Positions 35,902 through 45,425 of a stretch of DNA of 64,000 nt are shown in pieces; position 1 is the stretch's first letter; every line of letters starts with the position of its first letter. The position numbers and the translations under genes are program-made. The stretch comes from Labrys sp. WJW (GTDB lineage: Bacteria > Pseudomonadota > Alphaproteobacteria > Rhizobiales > Labraceae). The notes beneath the pieces were generated by a model. The model saw only the letters and a list, made by a program, of their open reading frames with translations. It was not told the DNA's origin and searched no databases. The DNA is taken from positions 1-64,000 of the forward strand of contig NZ_LYXZ01000035.1 of the NCBI RefSeq assembly GCF_001676615.1, read 5' to 3'.

Positions 35902-36147
35902 CTAGAACCCCTTGTCGAGCACGCCGGGGCCTTTGACGAAGCTCACGGCATAGACGAGCAGCACGAAGGCGATGAGGGCGGCGGCGATCGCGATCGAACG
36001 CCAATGCAGCTTGCGCGCCTGGTCGGCCGGCAGCCTGGCGACCCAGCTATCCTTCGGTGGGCGCTGATAGGCGAGGGGACGGAACAGGATGATCAGCAGC
36101 AGGATGATCAGGGCCGGTCCGATGAACCACAGATGATGCGCCATCAT
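35902..36147 (-). CDS. Small membrane protein in the CoxF position
   Basis: An 81-residue protein with two hydrophobic helices ([17 protein letters not shown] and [20 protein letters not shown]). In other alphaproteobacteria this position between ctaB and ctaG encodes a single-helix CoxF-like protein; the second half ([27 protein letters not shown]) matches that pattern. The added N-terminal helix makes it atypical. Its start overlaps the ctaB stop by four bases. Confidence 0.8.
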   Translation of the reverse strand: MMAHHLWFIGPALIILLLIILFRPLAYQRPPKDSWVARLPADQARKLHWRSIAIAAALIAFVLLVYAVSFVKGPGVLDKGF

Positions 36148-37076
36148 GCCAGGACCCTCATCACCAGCGCCTCGCCGAGCAGGCAGGCGAACAGCACGAA
36201 CAGATAGAGGATCGAGTAGCCGAACATGCGCTTGGCCGGTCCCATGTCACCGGGCTTGCGCCAGATGTCGATGGCAAGCCAGAGCATGCCGAGCCCACCC
36301 AGGCCCGCAACCACGCCATAGCTCCAATGCGCGTAGCCGAGCAGCCAGGGCAGCATGCCGATCGGGGCGAGCAGCACGGTGTAGATCAGGATCTGGCGGC
36401 GGGTCTCGTGGTCTCCCGCCACCACGGGCAGCATCGGCACGCCGGCCTTTTCGTAGTCGCCCGACTTGAACAGCGCCAGCGCCCAGAAATGGGGCGGCGT
36501 CCACATGAAGATCAGGGCGAAGAGCACGAGGCTTTCCACCGTCACAGTGCCGGTCACCGCGGCATAGGCGACGACTGGGGGCAGGGCACCCGCCGCGCCG
36601 CCGATCACGATGTTCTGCACCGTCCAGCGCTTCAGCCACATCGTGTAAACAACGACATAGAAGAAGATGGTGAAGGCGAGCAGGCCCGCGGCGAGGAAAT
36701 TGGTGAAGACGCCGAGCGCCAGCACCGACAGGCCGGACAGGATGATGCCGAAGGCGAGCGCTTCGCCCGGACTGACGCGGCCGGCCGGAACCGGGCGGTT
36801 GCGCGTGCGCGACATCACGGCGTCGATATCGGCGTCGTACCACATGTTGAGGGCGCCCGAGGCGCCGGCGCCGACCGCGATGGCGATCAGGGCGGCAAGG
36901 CCGATGACCGGATGGATCGGGCCGGGTGCCACGACCATGCCGGTGAGGGCGGTGAAGACCACCAGCGACATCACGCGCGGCTTGAGCAAGGCCAGAAAGT
37001 CGCCAACCGACGCGATGCTGATCACGGGGACAGCATCGTCAGCCTCGCCTTGGATGGGCATGCCGATATCGGTCAA
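36144..37076 (-). CDS. ctaB: Protohaem IX farnesyltransferase
   Basis: A 310-residue UbiA-superfamily enzyme with about nine helices that makes haem O for the oxidase. The Mg-diphosphate motif is [19 protein letters not shown] and the second aspartate-containing loop follows the [13 protein letters not shown] segment. It lies 192 bases downstream of ctaD with strong hairpins between, so it may have lower expression or its own promoter. Confidence 0.96.
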   Translation of the reverse strand: MTDIGMPIQGEADDAVPVISIASVGDFLALLKPRVMSLVVFTALTGMVVAPGPIHPVIGLAALIAIAVGAGASGALNMWYDADIDAVMSRTRNRPVPAGRVSPGEALAFGIILSGLSVLALGVFTNFLAAGLLAFTIFFYVVVYTMWLKRWTVQNIVIGGAAGALPPVVAYAAVTGTVTVESLVLFALIFMWTPPHFWALALFKSGDYEKAGVPMLPVVAGDHETRRQILIYTVLLAPIGMLPWLLGYAHWSYGVVAGLGGLGMLWLAIDIWRKPGDMGPAKRMFGYSILYLFVLFACLLGEALVMRVLA

Positions 37077-37155
37077 AGAACGTTCCTTTTCGTCGAGCCG
37101 GCCGGGCGGGGGAGATGCTTGGGCTGAAACACCTGGCCGGCGGCCCTTGCGGGCC

Positions 37156-37199
37156 GGTTTTCTTCTCGAGCCTTCAGGGAAAGGCTCAAGAAGAAAACC
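37156..37199. other. Long hairpin between ctaD and ctaB
   Basis: A 19-bp stem with one mismatch (arms 37156-37174 and 37181-37199, six-base loop). It lies between the ctaD stop and the ctaB start. It may process, stabilise or attenuate the cox transcript. Confidence 0.6.
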
Positions 37200-37212
37200 T
37201 GTTTGCTGGAGG

Positions 37213-37246
37213 CGGGAGGGCGGCCGTCGAAGCGGCCACCCTCCCG
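37213..37246 (-). terminator. GC-rich hairpin after ctaD
   Basis: A 14-bp stem with one mismatch (arms 37213-37226 and 37233-37246), 23 bases beyond the ctaD stop on the minus strand. No strong T-run follows, so it may act as a partial terminator or mRNA stabiliser together with the hairpin at 37156-37199. Confidence 0.55.
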
Positions 37247-37268
37247 AAAGCTCGTGCGTTCGAGGGGC

Positions 37269-38924
37269 TCAGCGGATGCGGGGCAGCGTCTCGAACTGAT
37301 GGAAGGGCGGCGGCGAGGACAGCGTCCATTCCAGGGTGGTGGCGCCCTCGCCCCAGGGATTGGCGGCCGCCTGCTCCTTGCGGACGAAGATCGCATAGAA
37401 GTTGATGGCCAGGAACCAGATCACGCCACCGAAGAAGATGAAGGCGCCGAGGGAGGAGACCAGGTTCCAGCCCGCGAAGGCCGGGTTGTAGTCGACGAGG
37501 TGGCGAGGCATGCCGGCCAGGCCCAGGAAGTGCTGCGGCATGAACAGCATGTTGGCGCCGACGAAGGCGATCCAGAAATGCACCTGGCCCATCCAGTCGG
37601 GGATGACGTAGCCGAACATTTTCGGGAACCAGTAGTACCAGCCCGCGAAGATGGAGAAGACCGCGCCCAGCGACAACACGTAGTGGAAATGCGCCACCAC
37701 GTAATAGGTGTTGTGCAGCGAGCGGTCGACGCCGGCATTGGCCAGCATCACGCCGGTTACGCCGCCGACGGTGAACAGGAAGATGAAGCCCGTCGCCCAC
37801 ACCATGGGCGCCTTGAAGTCGATGGAACCACCCCACATCGTGGCGATCCAGGAGAAGATCTTCACGCCGGTCGGCACCGCGATCACCATGGTGGCGAACA
37901 CGAAATAGGCCTGCGTGTCGACGTCGAGGCCGACGGTGTACATGTGGTGGGCCCACACGACAAAGCCGACGACGCCGATGGCGACCATGGCATAGGCCAT
38001 GCCGAGATAGCCGAAGATGGGCTTGCGCGAGAAGGTCGAGATGATGTGGCTGACGATGCCGAAGCCGGGCAGGATCATGATGTAGACTTCGGGGTGACCG
38101 AAGAACCAGAACAGATGCATCCACAGGATCGGGTCGCCGCCATTGGCCGGATCGAAGAAGGCGGTGCCGAAGTTACGGTCCGTCAGCAGCATGGTGATGG
38201 CGCCGGCGAGGACGGGCAGCGACAGCAGCAGCAGGAAGGCGGTGACCAGCACGCCCCAGGCGAACAGCGGCATCTTGTGCAGCGTCATGCCCGGTGCGCG
38301 CATGTTGAAGATGGTGGTGATGAAGTTGATGGCGCCCAGGATCGAGGAAGCACCGGCCAGATGCAGCGACAGGATGGCAAAATCCATCGCCGGCCCGGGC
38401 GTGCCCTTGATCGAGGACATCGGCGGATAGGCCGTCCAGCCGGTGCCGACACCGAGGTCGTCGGCGCCGGGACCGCCGGGCACGAACATCGAGATGATCA
38501 GGAGGCCGAACGCCGGGATCAGCAGCCAGAACGAGATGTTGTTCATGCGCGGGAAGGCCATGTCCGGCGCGCCGATCATCAGCGGCACGAACCAGTTGCC
38601 GAAGCCGCCGATCATCGCGGGCATGACCATGAAGAAGATCATGATCAGGCCGTGCGCGGTCACGAACGCATTGAACGTGTAGGGGTTGGTGAAGAATTGC
38701 TGGCCCGGGAACATCAGTTCCGCGCGCATCGCCACCGACAGGAGGCCGCCGATGATACCCGCGACCAGCGCGAAGATCAGGTAGAGCGTGCCGATGTCCT
38801 TGTGGTTGGTCGAATAGACATAACGGCGCCAGCCGGTCGGATGATCATGCGCGTCATGGGCATGCGGATCTTGGGCATGATCCCCATGCGCCGATGCGTT
38901 GTGGGCAGTGGCCATCACATTCAA
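37269..38924 (-). CDS. ctaD: Cytochrome c oxidase subunit I
   Basis: A 551-residue catalytic subunit of the aa3-type oxidase with twelve helices. The haem and copper ligands are present: His in FVTAHGLIM, the cross-linked His-Tyr in [11 protein letters not shown], the His-His of [10 protein letters not shown] and the two haem ligands in [12 protein letters not shown]. The N-terminus has a His/Asp-rich segment ([17 protein letters not shown]) that could bind metal. It lies 24 bases after ctaC. Confidence 0.98.
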   Translation of the reverse strand: MNVMATAHNASAHGDHAQDPHAHDAHDHPTGWRRYVYSTNHKDIGTLYLIFALVAGIIGGLLSVAMRAELMFPGQQFFTNPYTFNAFVTAHGLIMIFFMVMPAMIGGFGNWFVPLMIGAPDMAFPRMNNISFWLLIPAFGLLIISMFVPGGPGADDLGVGTGWTAYPPMSSIKGTPGPAMDFAILSLHLAGASSILGAINFITTIFNMRAPGMTLHKMPLFAWGVLVTAFLLLLSLPVLAGAITMLLTDRNFGTAFFDPANGGDPILWMHLFWFFGHPEVYIMILPGFGIVSHIISTFSRKPIFGYLGMAYAMVAIGVVGFVVWAHHMYTVGLDVDTQAYFVFATMVIAVPTGVKIFSWIATMWGGSIDFKAPMVWATGFIFLFTVGGVTGVMLANAGVDRSLHNTYYVVAHFHYVLSLGAVFSIFAGWYYWFPKMFGYVIPDWMGQVHFWIAFVGANMLFMPQHFLGLAGMPRHLVDYNPAFAGWNLVSSLGAFIFFGGVIWFLAINFYAIFVRKEQAAANPWGEGATTLEWTLSSPPPFHQFETLPRIR

Positions 38925-38948
38925 TCCTTTAGTCGAGCCGTCAGGCCA

Positions 38949-39815
38949 TTACTTTACTACGACGGTGGTCGCGGCTGCGACCTTGTCCGGGGCGGCGCCG
39001 TTCATTGCAGTCTTCTTGCTCGCCACCCACTTCTGGAACTCTTCCTCGCTTACCACGCGGAAGGCGATCGGCATGAAGGCATGGTCGCGGCCGCACAGGC
39101 GCGAGCACTGGCCATAATACATGCCTTCGCGGGTGGCCTTGAACCAGGTCTGGTTCAGGCGGCCGGGAATGGCGTCGATCTTGATGCCGAAGGAGTTCAC
39201 CGAGAAGGAGTGAATCACGTCGTTGGAGGTGACCTGCACCACCACCGTCTTGTTCACGGGCACGACGACCTCGTTGTCCACCTTGAGCAGGCGCAGCGGA
39301 TCGCTCATGGGCAGGTCGCGCACCATGGTGGAGGAGAAGGAAATGTCGCCATTGTCGGGATATTCGTAATCCCAATACCACTGGCTGCCGGTCGCCTTGA
39401 TGGTCAGGTCGGCCTTCGGAATCACTTCCTCCATGTAGAGGAGCTTGAACGAGGGCAGGGCGATGCACACCAGCACCAGAATCGGCAGTACCGTCCACGC
39501 CACTTCCAGGATGGTGTTGTGCGTGACCTTGGAGGGGACCGGGTTGGCCTTCTTGTTGAAGCGGACGATCACATAGAGCAGCAGGACCATCACGAAGAGG
39601 GTGATGGGGACGATGAACCACATCACATAGGTATGGAACCAGACGATATATTCCATGACCGGCGTGGCGGGTTCCTGCAGGCCCGTCTGCCAGGGCTGCG
39701 GCTCGCCGAGGCCGCCCTTGGCGGCCTCTTCGGCACGGGCCGTGCCGATCATGAGGCCCCACAGCAGCGATGACAGTGCCATCCCGCCCATTTTCTTCCT
39801 AGCCTGGAAAGCCAT
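38949..39815 (-). CDS. ctaC: Cytochrome c oxidase subunit II
   Basis: A 288-residue subunit with a signal peptide, two membrane helices and a periplasmic cupredoxin domain holding CuA. The CuA loop reads YGQCSRLCGRDHAFMPI: the two Cys, His and Met are present, but the position between the Cys usually occupied by Glu (a backbone-carbonyl ligand) is Arg. The aromatic entry SQWYWDYEYPD is conserved. ATG 39815 has GGAGAG upstream and gives a normal signal peptide. Confidence 0.96.
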   Translation of the reverse strand: MAFQARKKMGGMALSSLLWGLMIGTARAEEAAKGGLGEPQPWQTGLQEPATPVMEYIVWFHTYVMWFIVPITLFVMVLLLYVIVRFNKKANPVPSKVTHNTILEVAWTVLPILVLVCIALPSFKLLYMEEVIPKADLTIKATGSQWYWDYEYPDNGDISFSSTMVRDLPMSDPLRLLKVDNEVVVPVNKTVVVQVTSNDVIHSFSVNSFGIKIDAIPGRLNQTWFKATREGMYYGQCSRLCGRDHAFMPIAFRVVSEEEFQKWVASKKTAMNGAAPDKVAAATTVVVK

Positions 39816-40169
39816 CCGCCTTCTCTCCAATTCCCCGCCGACACGACGCAGCCGATGCGGCACGTGGTAAGCCACCTGGCTCGTTACCGGTCGGGAGCGC
39901 CAATCGCGCAAAACTCTCTGGCGCGCAGATTTCACGGATTGGAACTCATGTAAAGCACACGGTCACTCAAAAACCACAATCCACAGCGCATCGCAATGGT
40001 TCGACGTCCACGGTTTGTGCGGCAATTGGGCGCGAAAGCGCCATGATGTGCCGTCAACCTGGGCGGAACGCCGTCGCGGTGGTGTGCTTGACAGTCAGGG
40101 CCTGTCTGCTACCCGTCGCGACTGAAATCCAAACCGGGCCTGCGTGCCCTGATTCGGCGAGGATGTAAC
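39816..40169. other. 354-base divergent region between ctaC and IalB genes
   Basis: Must hold promoters for the cytochrome oxidase operon (minus) and the IalB gene (plus). A TTGACA box is present at 40088-40093 on the plus strand, about 77 bases before the IalB start, without a clear -10 partner. No repeat or small gene was found. Confidence 0.4.
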
Positions 40170-40724
40170 TTGTTGGCACACATGCTGAAACATGCTCTTG
40201 CGACCACGCTGCGGCGCGTAGCCGGCCTTTCCTTCGTGGGCCTGCTGGCCGGCGCCGTGCTTGGCGGTCCTGCCGCGGCGCAGCAGACCGATCAGCTCGG
40301 CGTGCTGCGCTCGACCCACGACAACTGGCAGGTGCGCTGCGATACCCCGCCGGGAGCCCAGCAGGAACAATGTGCGCTGGTGCAGGCCGTCACCGCGTCC
40401 GATCGCCCCAATGTGGCGCTCTCGGTGCTGGTGCTGCGCACGGCGGACCAGAAGAGCCGCCTGCTGCGGGTGATCGCGCCGCTCGGCGTGCTCCTGCCGT
40501 CCGGCCTCGGCCTCAAGATCGACGGCAAGGATGTCGGCCGCGCCGCTTTCGTGCGCTGCCTGCCGACGGGATGCCTGGCCGACGTGGTGCTCGACGATTC
40601 CCAGATCGGCATGCTGCGCACCGGCAAGGAAGCCACCTTCATCATCTTCCAGACACCGGAAGAGGGCATCGGCATTCCCCTGACCCTGAAGGGCTTTGGC
40701 GAAGGTTTCGACAAGCTGAAATGA
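40170..40724 (+). CDS. Invasion-associated locus B (IalB) family protein
   Basis: A 184-residue secreted protein with signal peptide LSFVGLLAGAVLGGPAAAQ. The IalB fold is marked by HDNWQVRCDTPPGAQQEQCALVQ, then FVRCLPTGCLADVVLD, with two Cys pairs likely bridged. IalB is named from Bartonella, where it aids erythrocyte entry, but paralogues are common in free-living Rhizobiales and serve the envelope. TTG 40170 has AGGAT about seven bases upstream; ATG 40182 is an equally plausible start. Confidence 0.87.
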   Translation: MLAHMLKHALATTLRRVAGLSFVGLLAGAVLGGPAAAQQTDQLGVLRSTHDNWQVRCDTPPGAQQEQCALVQAVTASDRPNVALSVLVLRTADQKSRLLRVIAPLGVLLPSGLGLKIDGKDVGRAAFVRCLPTGCLADVVLDDSQIGMLRTGKEATFIIFQTPEEGIGIPLTLKGFGEGFDKLK

Positions 40725-40760
40725 AGTCGGAAGGCATCGGCCTTCGATTGTTGCAGCTGA

Positions 40761-40849
40761 GGCTGGGACCGCGGACGTCCCGTCCACCTCTGCCCTTCCG
40801 GCGAGCATCCGTTTCCACTGGGGCGGTCGAGGCGTTCGCGGTCCCAGCC
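40761..40849. repeat. Inverted-repeat element between IalB and aidB
   Basis: Perfect 13-bp arms GGCTGGGACCGCG (40761-40773) and its complement (40837-40849). The interior has CGGACGTCCCGTCC, resembling the REP core seen at 42713-42740, so it may be a diverged REP doublet. It lies between the convergent IalB and aidB genes. Confidence 0.55.
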
Positions 40850-40920
40850 GGCTGCTCCGTTCTACGCCATTGGCGGCGTTTACCAAGTTTCGAGAATACT
40901 GGCGCAGCCGGCACTCGATG

Positions 40921-42573
40921 CTATCTGGAAGGTTTCACTCTCGCCCGATCCAGAATCGGCTGCAGGTTCAGGCCGGCGGGGAGGGCGCCGTAGCAGCCGC
41001 GCATGCCGCCAGCGAGGCGGCCGGCAATGAAGGCCTCGGCCATCGGCGCAGGGCCGTCGCGCAGCAGGAGCGAAGCTTCCAGCGCCAAAGCGAGATCTTC
41101 CACCAGGCGGCGTGCCAGAGCCTCCTGCATGCCATCGGTGCGCATACTTTTCTCGATGGCGGCGACGAAGGCGTCGTAGCGCCGATCCAGCCCGTGTGCC
41201 GCCTGCAATTCGGCGCGCAGCGCCTCGGCGGTCGCGGGTTCCTTGCCGAGGGCGCGCAGAACGTCGAGCGCATTGACATTGCCGGAGCCTTCCCAGATCG
41301 CATTGACGGGAGCCTCGCGATAGAAGCGGGCCAGCGGTCCCTCTTCGACGAAGCCATTGCCGCCGAGACATTCCAGCGCCTCGTAGCTGAGATTGGGCAG
41401 GCGCTTGGTCACCCAGAATTTGGCGATAGCCGCGCCGATGCGCGCAAAGGCGGTTTCCTGTGGCGTGTTGCCGTCAAAGGCCCGGGCGACGCGCATCACC
41501 AGCATGGTGGCGGCCTCTGCCTCGATCACGAGGTCGGCAAGGACCGGCTGCATCAGGGGCTGCTCGATCAGCAGCTTGCCGAAGGCCCGGCGATGGGCGG
41601 CGTGATGCACGGCCTGGACCGCGCATTGGCGCATCATGCCGGCGCAGACCAGGGCGGCGTCGAGCCGGGTCTGGTTGACCATGGCCATGATGGTGGCGAC
41701 GCCGCGTCCCTCATCGCCGATGCGCCAGGCGAGAGCGCCGGCATATTCGATCTCCGCCGAGGCGTTGGAACGATTGCCGAGCTTGTCCTTGAGGCGCTGG
41801 ATGAAGATGGGATTGCGGGTGCCGTCGGGCCGCCAGCGCGGCACGAAAAAGCAAGCGAGGCCACCGGGCGTCTGCGCCAAAGTGAGGAAGCCATCCGACA
41901 TCGGGGCCGAACAGAACCATTTGTGCCCGGTGAGTTCGTAAAGGTCTTCGCCCAGGGGCTTGGCGAGGGTGGTGTTGGCTCGGACGTCGGAGCCACCCTG
42001 CTTTTCGGTCATGGCCATGCCGATGGTCGCCGCCGCCTTGTCGGCTGCCGGCCGGGCCGAGCCGTCATAGGCGTCGGCCAGAATGAGCGGGCCCCATTGC
42101 CCGAAAAGGGCGGGTGCCTGGCGCAGTACGGCCAGGCTGGCGCCGGTCATGGTGATCGGACAACACACGCCGGGCTCGATCTGGGTCAGCATATATTCCA
42201 GGGCGGCATGGGCGACGAAGCCGCCGGGGCGGCCGGAAGCCGGCAGGGAATGGATGCCGGCTTCCAGGCCGCGGGCCATCAGAGCATGATAGGCGGGGTG
42301 GAATTCGACGTGATCGATGCGCTGGCCGAAACGATCGAAGCTGTGCAGCTCGGGCGTGTGCCGGCCGGCGGCCTCGCCGAGCGCGATCGCTTCGGCGCTG
42401 CCGATCGAGGCTCCGAAGGCGCTCGCCGCCTGCCGGGCCCAGCCTGCGCCTTCGCGCTCCAGGGCGGCCTGGAGCCCGGGGTCGCTGTCGAACAGGTTGT
42501 AGTCGAGCAAAGGCGGGACCTGATTGGTCACCTGATGGGTCGGCAGGTCGGCGATCGGCTCTTGCGCAATCAT
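40921..42573 (-). CDS. aidB: Acyl-CoA dehydrogenase AidB-like
   Basis: A 550-residue flavoprotein of the AidB class: N-terminal NQVPPLLDYNLFDSDP, the FAD-site segment MTEKQGGSDVRANTT, and the C-terminal YEALECLGGNGFVEEGPLAR and VNAIWEGSGNVNALDVLRA. In E. coli AidB is part of the adaptive response to alkylating agents and binds DNA as well as FAD, but no ada genes are present here. The start has AGGA nine bases upstream. Confidence 0.92.
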   Translation of the reverse strand: MIAQEPIADLPTHQVTNQVPPLLDYNLFDSDPGLQAALEREGAGWARQAASAFGASIGSAEAIALGEAAGRHTPELHSFDRFGQRIDHVEFHPAYHALMARGLEAGIHSLPASGRPGGFVAHAALEYMLTQIEPGVCCPITMTGASLAVLRQAPALFGQWGPLILADAYDGSARPAADKAAATIGMAMTEKQGGSDVRANTTLAKPLGEDLYELTGHKWFCSAPMSDGFLTLAQTPGGLACFFVPRWRPDGTRNPIFIQRLKDKLGNRSNASAEIEYAGALAWRIGDEGRGVATIMAMVNQTRLDAALVCAGMMRQCAVQAVHHAAHRRAFGKLLIEQPLMQPVLADLVIEAEAATMLVMRVARAFDGNTPQETAFARIGAAIAKFWVTKRLPNLSYEALECLGGNGFVEEGPLARFYREAPVNAIWEGSGNVNALDVLRALGKEPATAEALRAELQAAHGLDRRYDAFVAAIEKSMRTDGMQEALARRLVEDLALALEASLLLRDGPAPMAEAFIAGRLAGGMRGCYGALPAGLNLQPILDRARVKPSR

Positions 42574-42712
42574 GGCGTGGCTTCCTGACTGTGGGTCAAA
42601 TTATCGCGTGGGAGCACCTCTGGCGAGGGGGGAGGAAGACAGGGGTTTTCCGCCCGAGGATATCGGCCTATATCGATGCCCTTCGCCCAACCGCGGGCAG
42701 CGAGGCTTCGAC

Positions 42713-42801
42713 TCCTGGGAGCGCGGACGTCCTCGTCCGCTTTCGGAGCCATCGTGCCTGTGGGAGAGGAAGTGCGGACGAGGACGTCCGCGCTCCCAGG
42801 A
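42713..42801. repeat. REP doublet (BIME-like) with perfect 28-bp arms
   Basis: Two REP units in opposite orientation: 42713-42740 and 42774-42801 are exact reverse complements over 28 bases, separated by 33 bases. Each contains GGACGTCCTCGTCC and shares the GGAGCGCGGAC start with the REPs beside the RAYT gene. The doublet ends 12 bases before the MATE exporter start, so it lies in that gene's 5' leader. Confidence 0.85.
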
Positions 42802-42813
42802 ATTGGACTGAAA

Positions 42814-44217
42814 ATGCGCCATCCCCAAGCCGATGACGACGCGACGCCCGCCGAGGTGTCGGCGCAGCCGGCCTCCCTGTCGCCGACGGCAAAGTTCGTG
42901 ACCGGTTCGATCATGCGCCACGTCGTGGTGATGACCACGACCGGCTCGATCGGGCTGATGTCGGTGTTTGCCGTCGACCTCATCAACCTGTGGTACATCG
43001 CTCATCTCGGCGACACCGCGGCGACGGCGGCGGTCGGCTATGGCGCGGCGGTGCTCTTCCTGGCGACCTCGATCTGCATCGGCGTGATGATCTCGGCGGG
43101 CGCGCTGTGCTCGCGCGCGCTCGGGGCGCACAATCGCGCGCTGGCGCGACGCTATGGGGCTTCCATCCTGGTTTGGATGCTCCTGATCAACGCGCTGGTG
43201 GCGGCGGTTGCCTTTCCGCTGATTCCCTGGCTGCTTACGCAGCTGGGGGCCACCGGCCGCACGCTGGCACTCGCCACCATCTTCCTGCAGATCAGCGTGC
43301 CGAGCGGCGTGCTGATGGGAAGCGGCATGGCGCTCTCCGGCGTGCTCCGTTCGGTCGGGGATGCCAGGCGCTCGATGTATGTCACGCTGTCGGGGGCCAT
43401 CGCTGCGGCGATCCTCGACCCGATCTTCATCCTGTGGTTCGGCCTCGGCGTCGAGGGGGCGGCTGTTGTCATCGTGATCTCGCGGCTGGTTACCGTCTGG
43501 GTCGGCTGGTACGGCGCTTCCCGCGTGCACGATCTGGTCGGGCGCCTGTCGCTGCGCGAGGCGTTCGCCGATACCGGACCGATCATGGCGATTGCAGGCC
43601 CTGCCATGCTCGCCAATCTCGCCACCCCCGTGGCCAACGGCTACATGACGGCCGTGCTGGCCCCCTTCGGTGATGGCGCCGTGGCGGGCAATGCCGTGAT
43701 GGGGCGCCTAATCGCTTTCTGCTTCGGGGGCATCTTCTCGCTCTCCGGTGTCGTCGGCCCGATTCTCGGGCAGAACTACGGCGCCGGTCGCCTCGACCGC
43801 GTGCGCCGGGCCCTGATCGATGCCTTCACCTTCACCACGATCTATGCGCTGGTCGTGTGGGCGGTGCTGGCGGCCACGCATCAGCTGGTGATCCGCCTGT
43901 TCAACATCACCGATCCGCAGGCTGCCCAGCTCATCACCTTTTTCTGCCTGTTCGCGGCGGGATCGTGGGTCTTCCACGGGCTGCTCTTCGTTGCCAATGC
44001 TTCCTTCAACAATCTCGGCTTTCCGATTGCCGCGACCCTGTCCAATTGGGGCAAGGCGACGCTCGGCACCATTCCCTTTGCCATCATCGGCGCAAAATAC
44101 TGGGGAGCGGAGGGGGCGTTGGCCGGACAGGGGCTTGGCGCGGTGATCTTCGGCGTGTTTGGTGTATGGTGGGCCTATCGCTCGCTGCGGTGGCTCAAGA
44201 TCCCCGGACAGGCCTGA
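42814..44217 (+). CDS. MATE-family efflux transporter
   Basis: A 467-residue exporter with about twelve helices in two related halves. Markers include VDLINLWYIAHLGDTAATAAVGYG near residue 55 (as a run of shorter conserved blocks), GVGVEGAAVVIVISR-like repeats and VVGPILGQNYGAGR starting the second half. MATE proteins export drugs and cationic organics using a proton or sodium gradient. The upstream REP hairpin may limit translation. ATG 42814 has only a weak ribosome site. Confidence 0.9.
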   Translation: MRHPQADDDATPAEVSAQPASLSPTAKFVTGSIMRHVVVMTTTGSIGLMSVFAVDLINLWYIAHLGDTAATAAVGYGAAVLFLATSICIGVMISAGALCSRALGAHNRALARRYGASILVWMLLINALVAAVAFPLIPWLLTQLGATGRTLALATIFLQISVPSGVLMGSGMALSGVLRSVGDARRSMYVTLSGAIAAAILDPIFILWFGLGVEGAAVVIVISRLVTVWVGWYGASRVHDLVGRLSLREAFADTGPIMAIAGPAMLANLATPVANGYMTAVLAPFGDGAVAGNAVMGRLIAFCFGGIFSLSGVVGPILGQNYGAGRLDRVRRALIDAFTFTTIYALVVWAVLAATHQLVIRLFNITDPQAAQLITFFCLFAAGSWVFHGLLFVANASFNNLGFPIAATLSNWGKATLGTIPFAIIGAKYWGAEGALAGQGLGAVIFGVFGVWWAYRSLRWLKIPGQA

Positions 44218-44247
44218 GGGCGCAATGGCGGTGGAATGGGAAGCGGC

Positions 44248-44937
44248 ATGAACACACTCTTCGATCTCTTGAACACCGCGCAGAACGGGCAGGCGATAGA
44301 CAATCTGGCCCGCCATTTCGAACTCAGCCAGAAGCAGGCCCTGGCAGCGGCCGAGGCGCTGATGCCGGCCTTCTCGCTCGGCCTGAAGCGGGAGGTGGAG
44401 AGGGCGAAGACCGCGGCCGAACCGCCGGACTTCTTCGGCCTGTCGGGGGTGCCGCAGGTCGATAGCTTCCAGGACGCGGCGTTGGCCTTCACCCAGCAGG
44501 CGACCCAGCAGGGCCAGCGCGTGATGGCGGCCCTGTTCGGTACCTCAGAGATGACCAAGGCACTGTCCCAGCTCGCAGCCTTGCAGAGCGGTGTTGCCGC
44601 TCCGGTGATCGCCGCCATGCTGCCGTCCGTGGCATCCATCCTGGTCAGCGGCCTGGCGCGGGCAGCCGTGCCGCCGGCACCCAGCCATCCATTGGGCGAG
44701 ATGTTCGATGCCATGATGCGGGCCTTCCAGCCGCCGCAGGCCAAGCCGGCGCCCTGGTTCGACAATAGCGCCCTGGCGGCCTTGTGGGCGCCGTTCCTCG
44801 CGCCGATCTCGGCTCCCGCTCCCAAGAGCGATGCTGCGGCGATGATGGATCAGATGCTCGAAGCGGGCAGCCAGATCCAGAAGGCGCAGGCCGATGCGAT
44901 GCAGTCGCTGCTGCAAACCTGGTTCGGCAGGAAATAA
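44248..44937 (+). CDS. DUF937 protein
   Basis: A 229-residue protein starting MNTLFDLLNTAQNGQAIDNL followed by HFELSQKQALAAAEALMPAF, the repeat-like N-terminus of the DUF937 family. The centre and C-terminus are Ala/Gln-rich helices. Function is unknown. ATG 44248 is preferred over ATG 44236 because it matches the family start and has GGAAG upstream. It lies 30 bases after the MATE gene, probably co-transcribed. Confidence 0.82.
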   Translation: MNTLFDLLNTAQNGQAIDNLARHFELSQKQALAAAEALMPAFSLGLKREVERAKTAAEPPDFFGLSGVPQVDSFQDAALAFTQQATQQGQRVMAALFGTSEMTKALSQLAALQSGVAAPVIAAMLPSVASILVSGLARAAVPPAPSHPLGEMFDAMMRAFQPPQAKPAPWFDNSALAALWAPFLAPISAPAPKSDAAAMMDQMLEAGSQIQKAQADAMQSLLQTWFGRK

Positions 44938-44955
44938 CAGAGGCCGGAATGAAAA

Positions 44956-44979
44956 AGCCCGCTTCAGGCGAAGCGGGCT
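44956..44979 (-). terminator. Intrinsic terminator of the DUF1127 gene
   Basis: 10-bp stem AGCCCGCTTC / GAAGCGGGCT with a four-base loop. On the minus strand the stem ends in a T-run (GGGCTTTTTCA), so it terminates the minus-strand DUF1127 gene. It starts 19 bases past the DUF937 stop and could also affect that convergent transcript. Confidence 0.88.
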
Positions 44980-45050
44980 GAGGTGCGGAAGTCACGCTTC
45001 CGGGGCGTTCTGCCGCAGGGGAAGCGGCCAGAAGTCGTGCCGGTCAGGCA

Positions 45051-45359
45051 TCAGGCGTGCAGACCGACGAAATTGTCATGCTTGGCGGCCTTGGCCGAGC
45101 AGCGCCAATCCATTTGCGCCGCGACGAGCTGGGCCGACGGATCGCGCCAGAGCGGCTGCGACAGGGCGCCTTCGACATCGGTCGGCGTCAGGCCGAGATC
45201 GCGCAGCATCGCTGCATCCGCATTGGCCAACTGGTTGATTTCCCGGCGATTGTGAAGCGCGACGGCGAGACTGGCGATCTTGCCGAATACAGCGCGCATC
45301 ATCTCGACGAGGGGCGAGACGAGAGAGGAAGACTGGCTGTTGACGACGACGCTGTTCAT
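45051..45359 (-). CDS. DUF1127 (YjiS-like) protein
   Basis: A 102-residue protein whose core EINQLANADAAMLRDLGLTPTDVEGAL is the DUF1127/YjiS signature. Small DUF1127 proteins in Rhizobiales influence RNA turnover and phosphate or carbon responses, but at about 100 residues this is a longer member with extra residues after the motif. GGAG lies six bases before ATG 45359. It is divergent from a LysR gene that probably controls it. Confidence 0.87.
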   Translation of the reverse strand: MNSVVVNSQSSSLVSPLVEMMRAVFGKIASLAVALHNRREINQLANADAAMLRDLGLTPTDVEGALSQPLWRDPSAQLVAAQMDWRCSAKAAKHDNFVGLHA

Positions 45360-45425
45360 CGGATTCTCCATCGGGCGGCCGGTGATGCAGCGCTCCCGGA
45401 TGGAACGCTCCACTCATCACCAATA

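Noticed and set aside
37203-39773. Plus-strand open frame of 856 codons across ctaC and ctaD
   Set aside because: Its His/Asp/Arg-rich composition and exact overlap with two unmistakable oxidase genes on the other strand mark it as a shadow.
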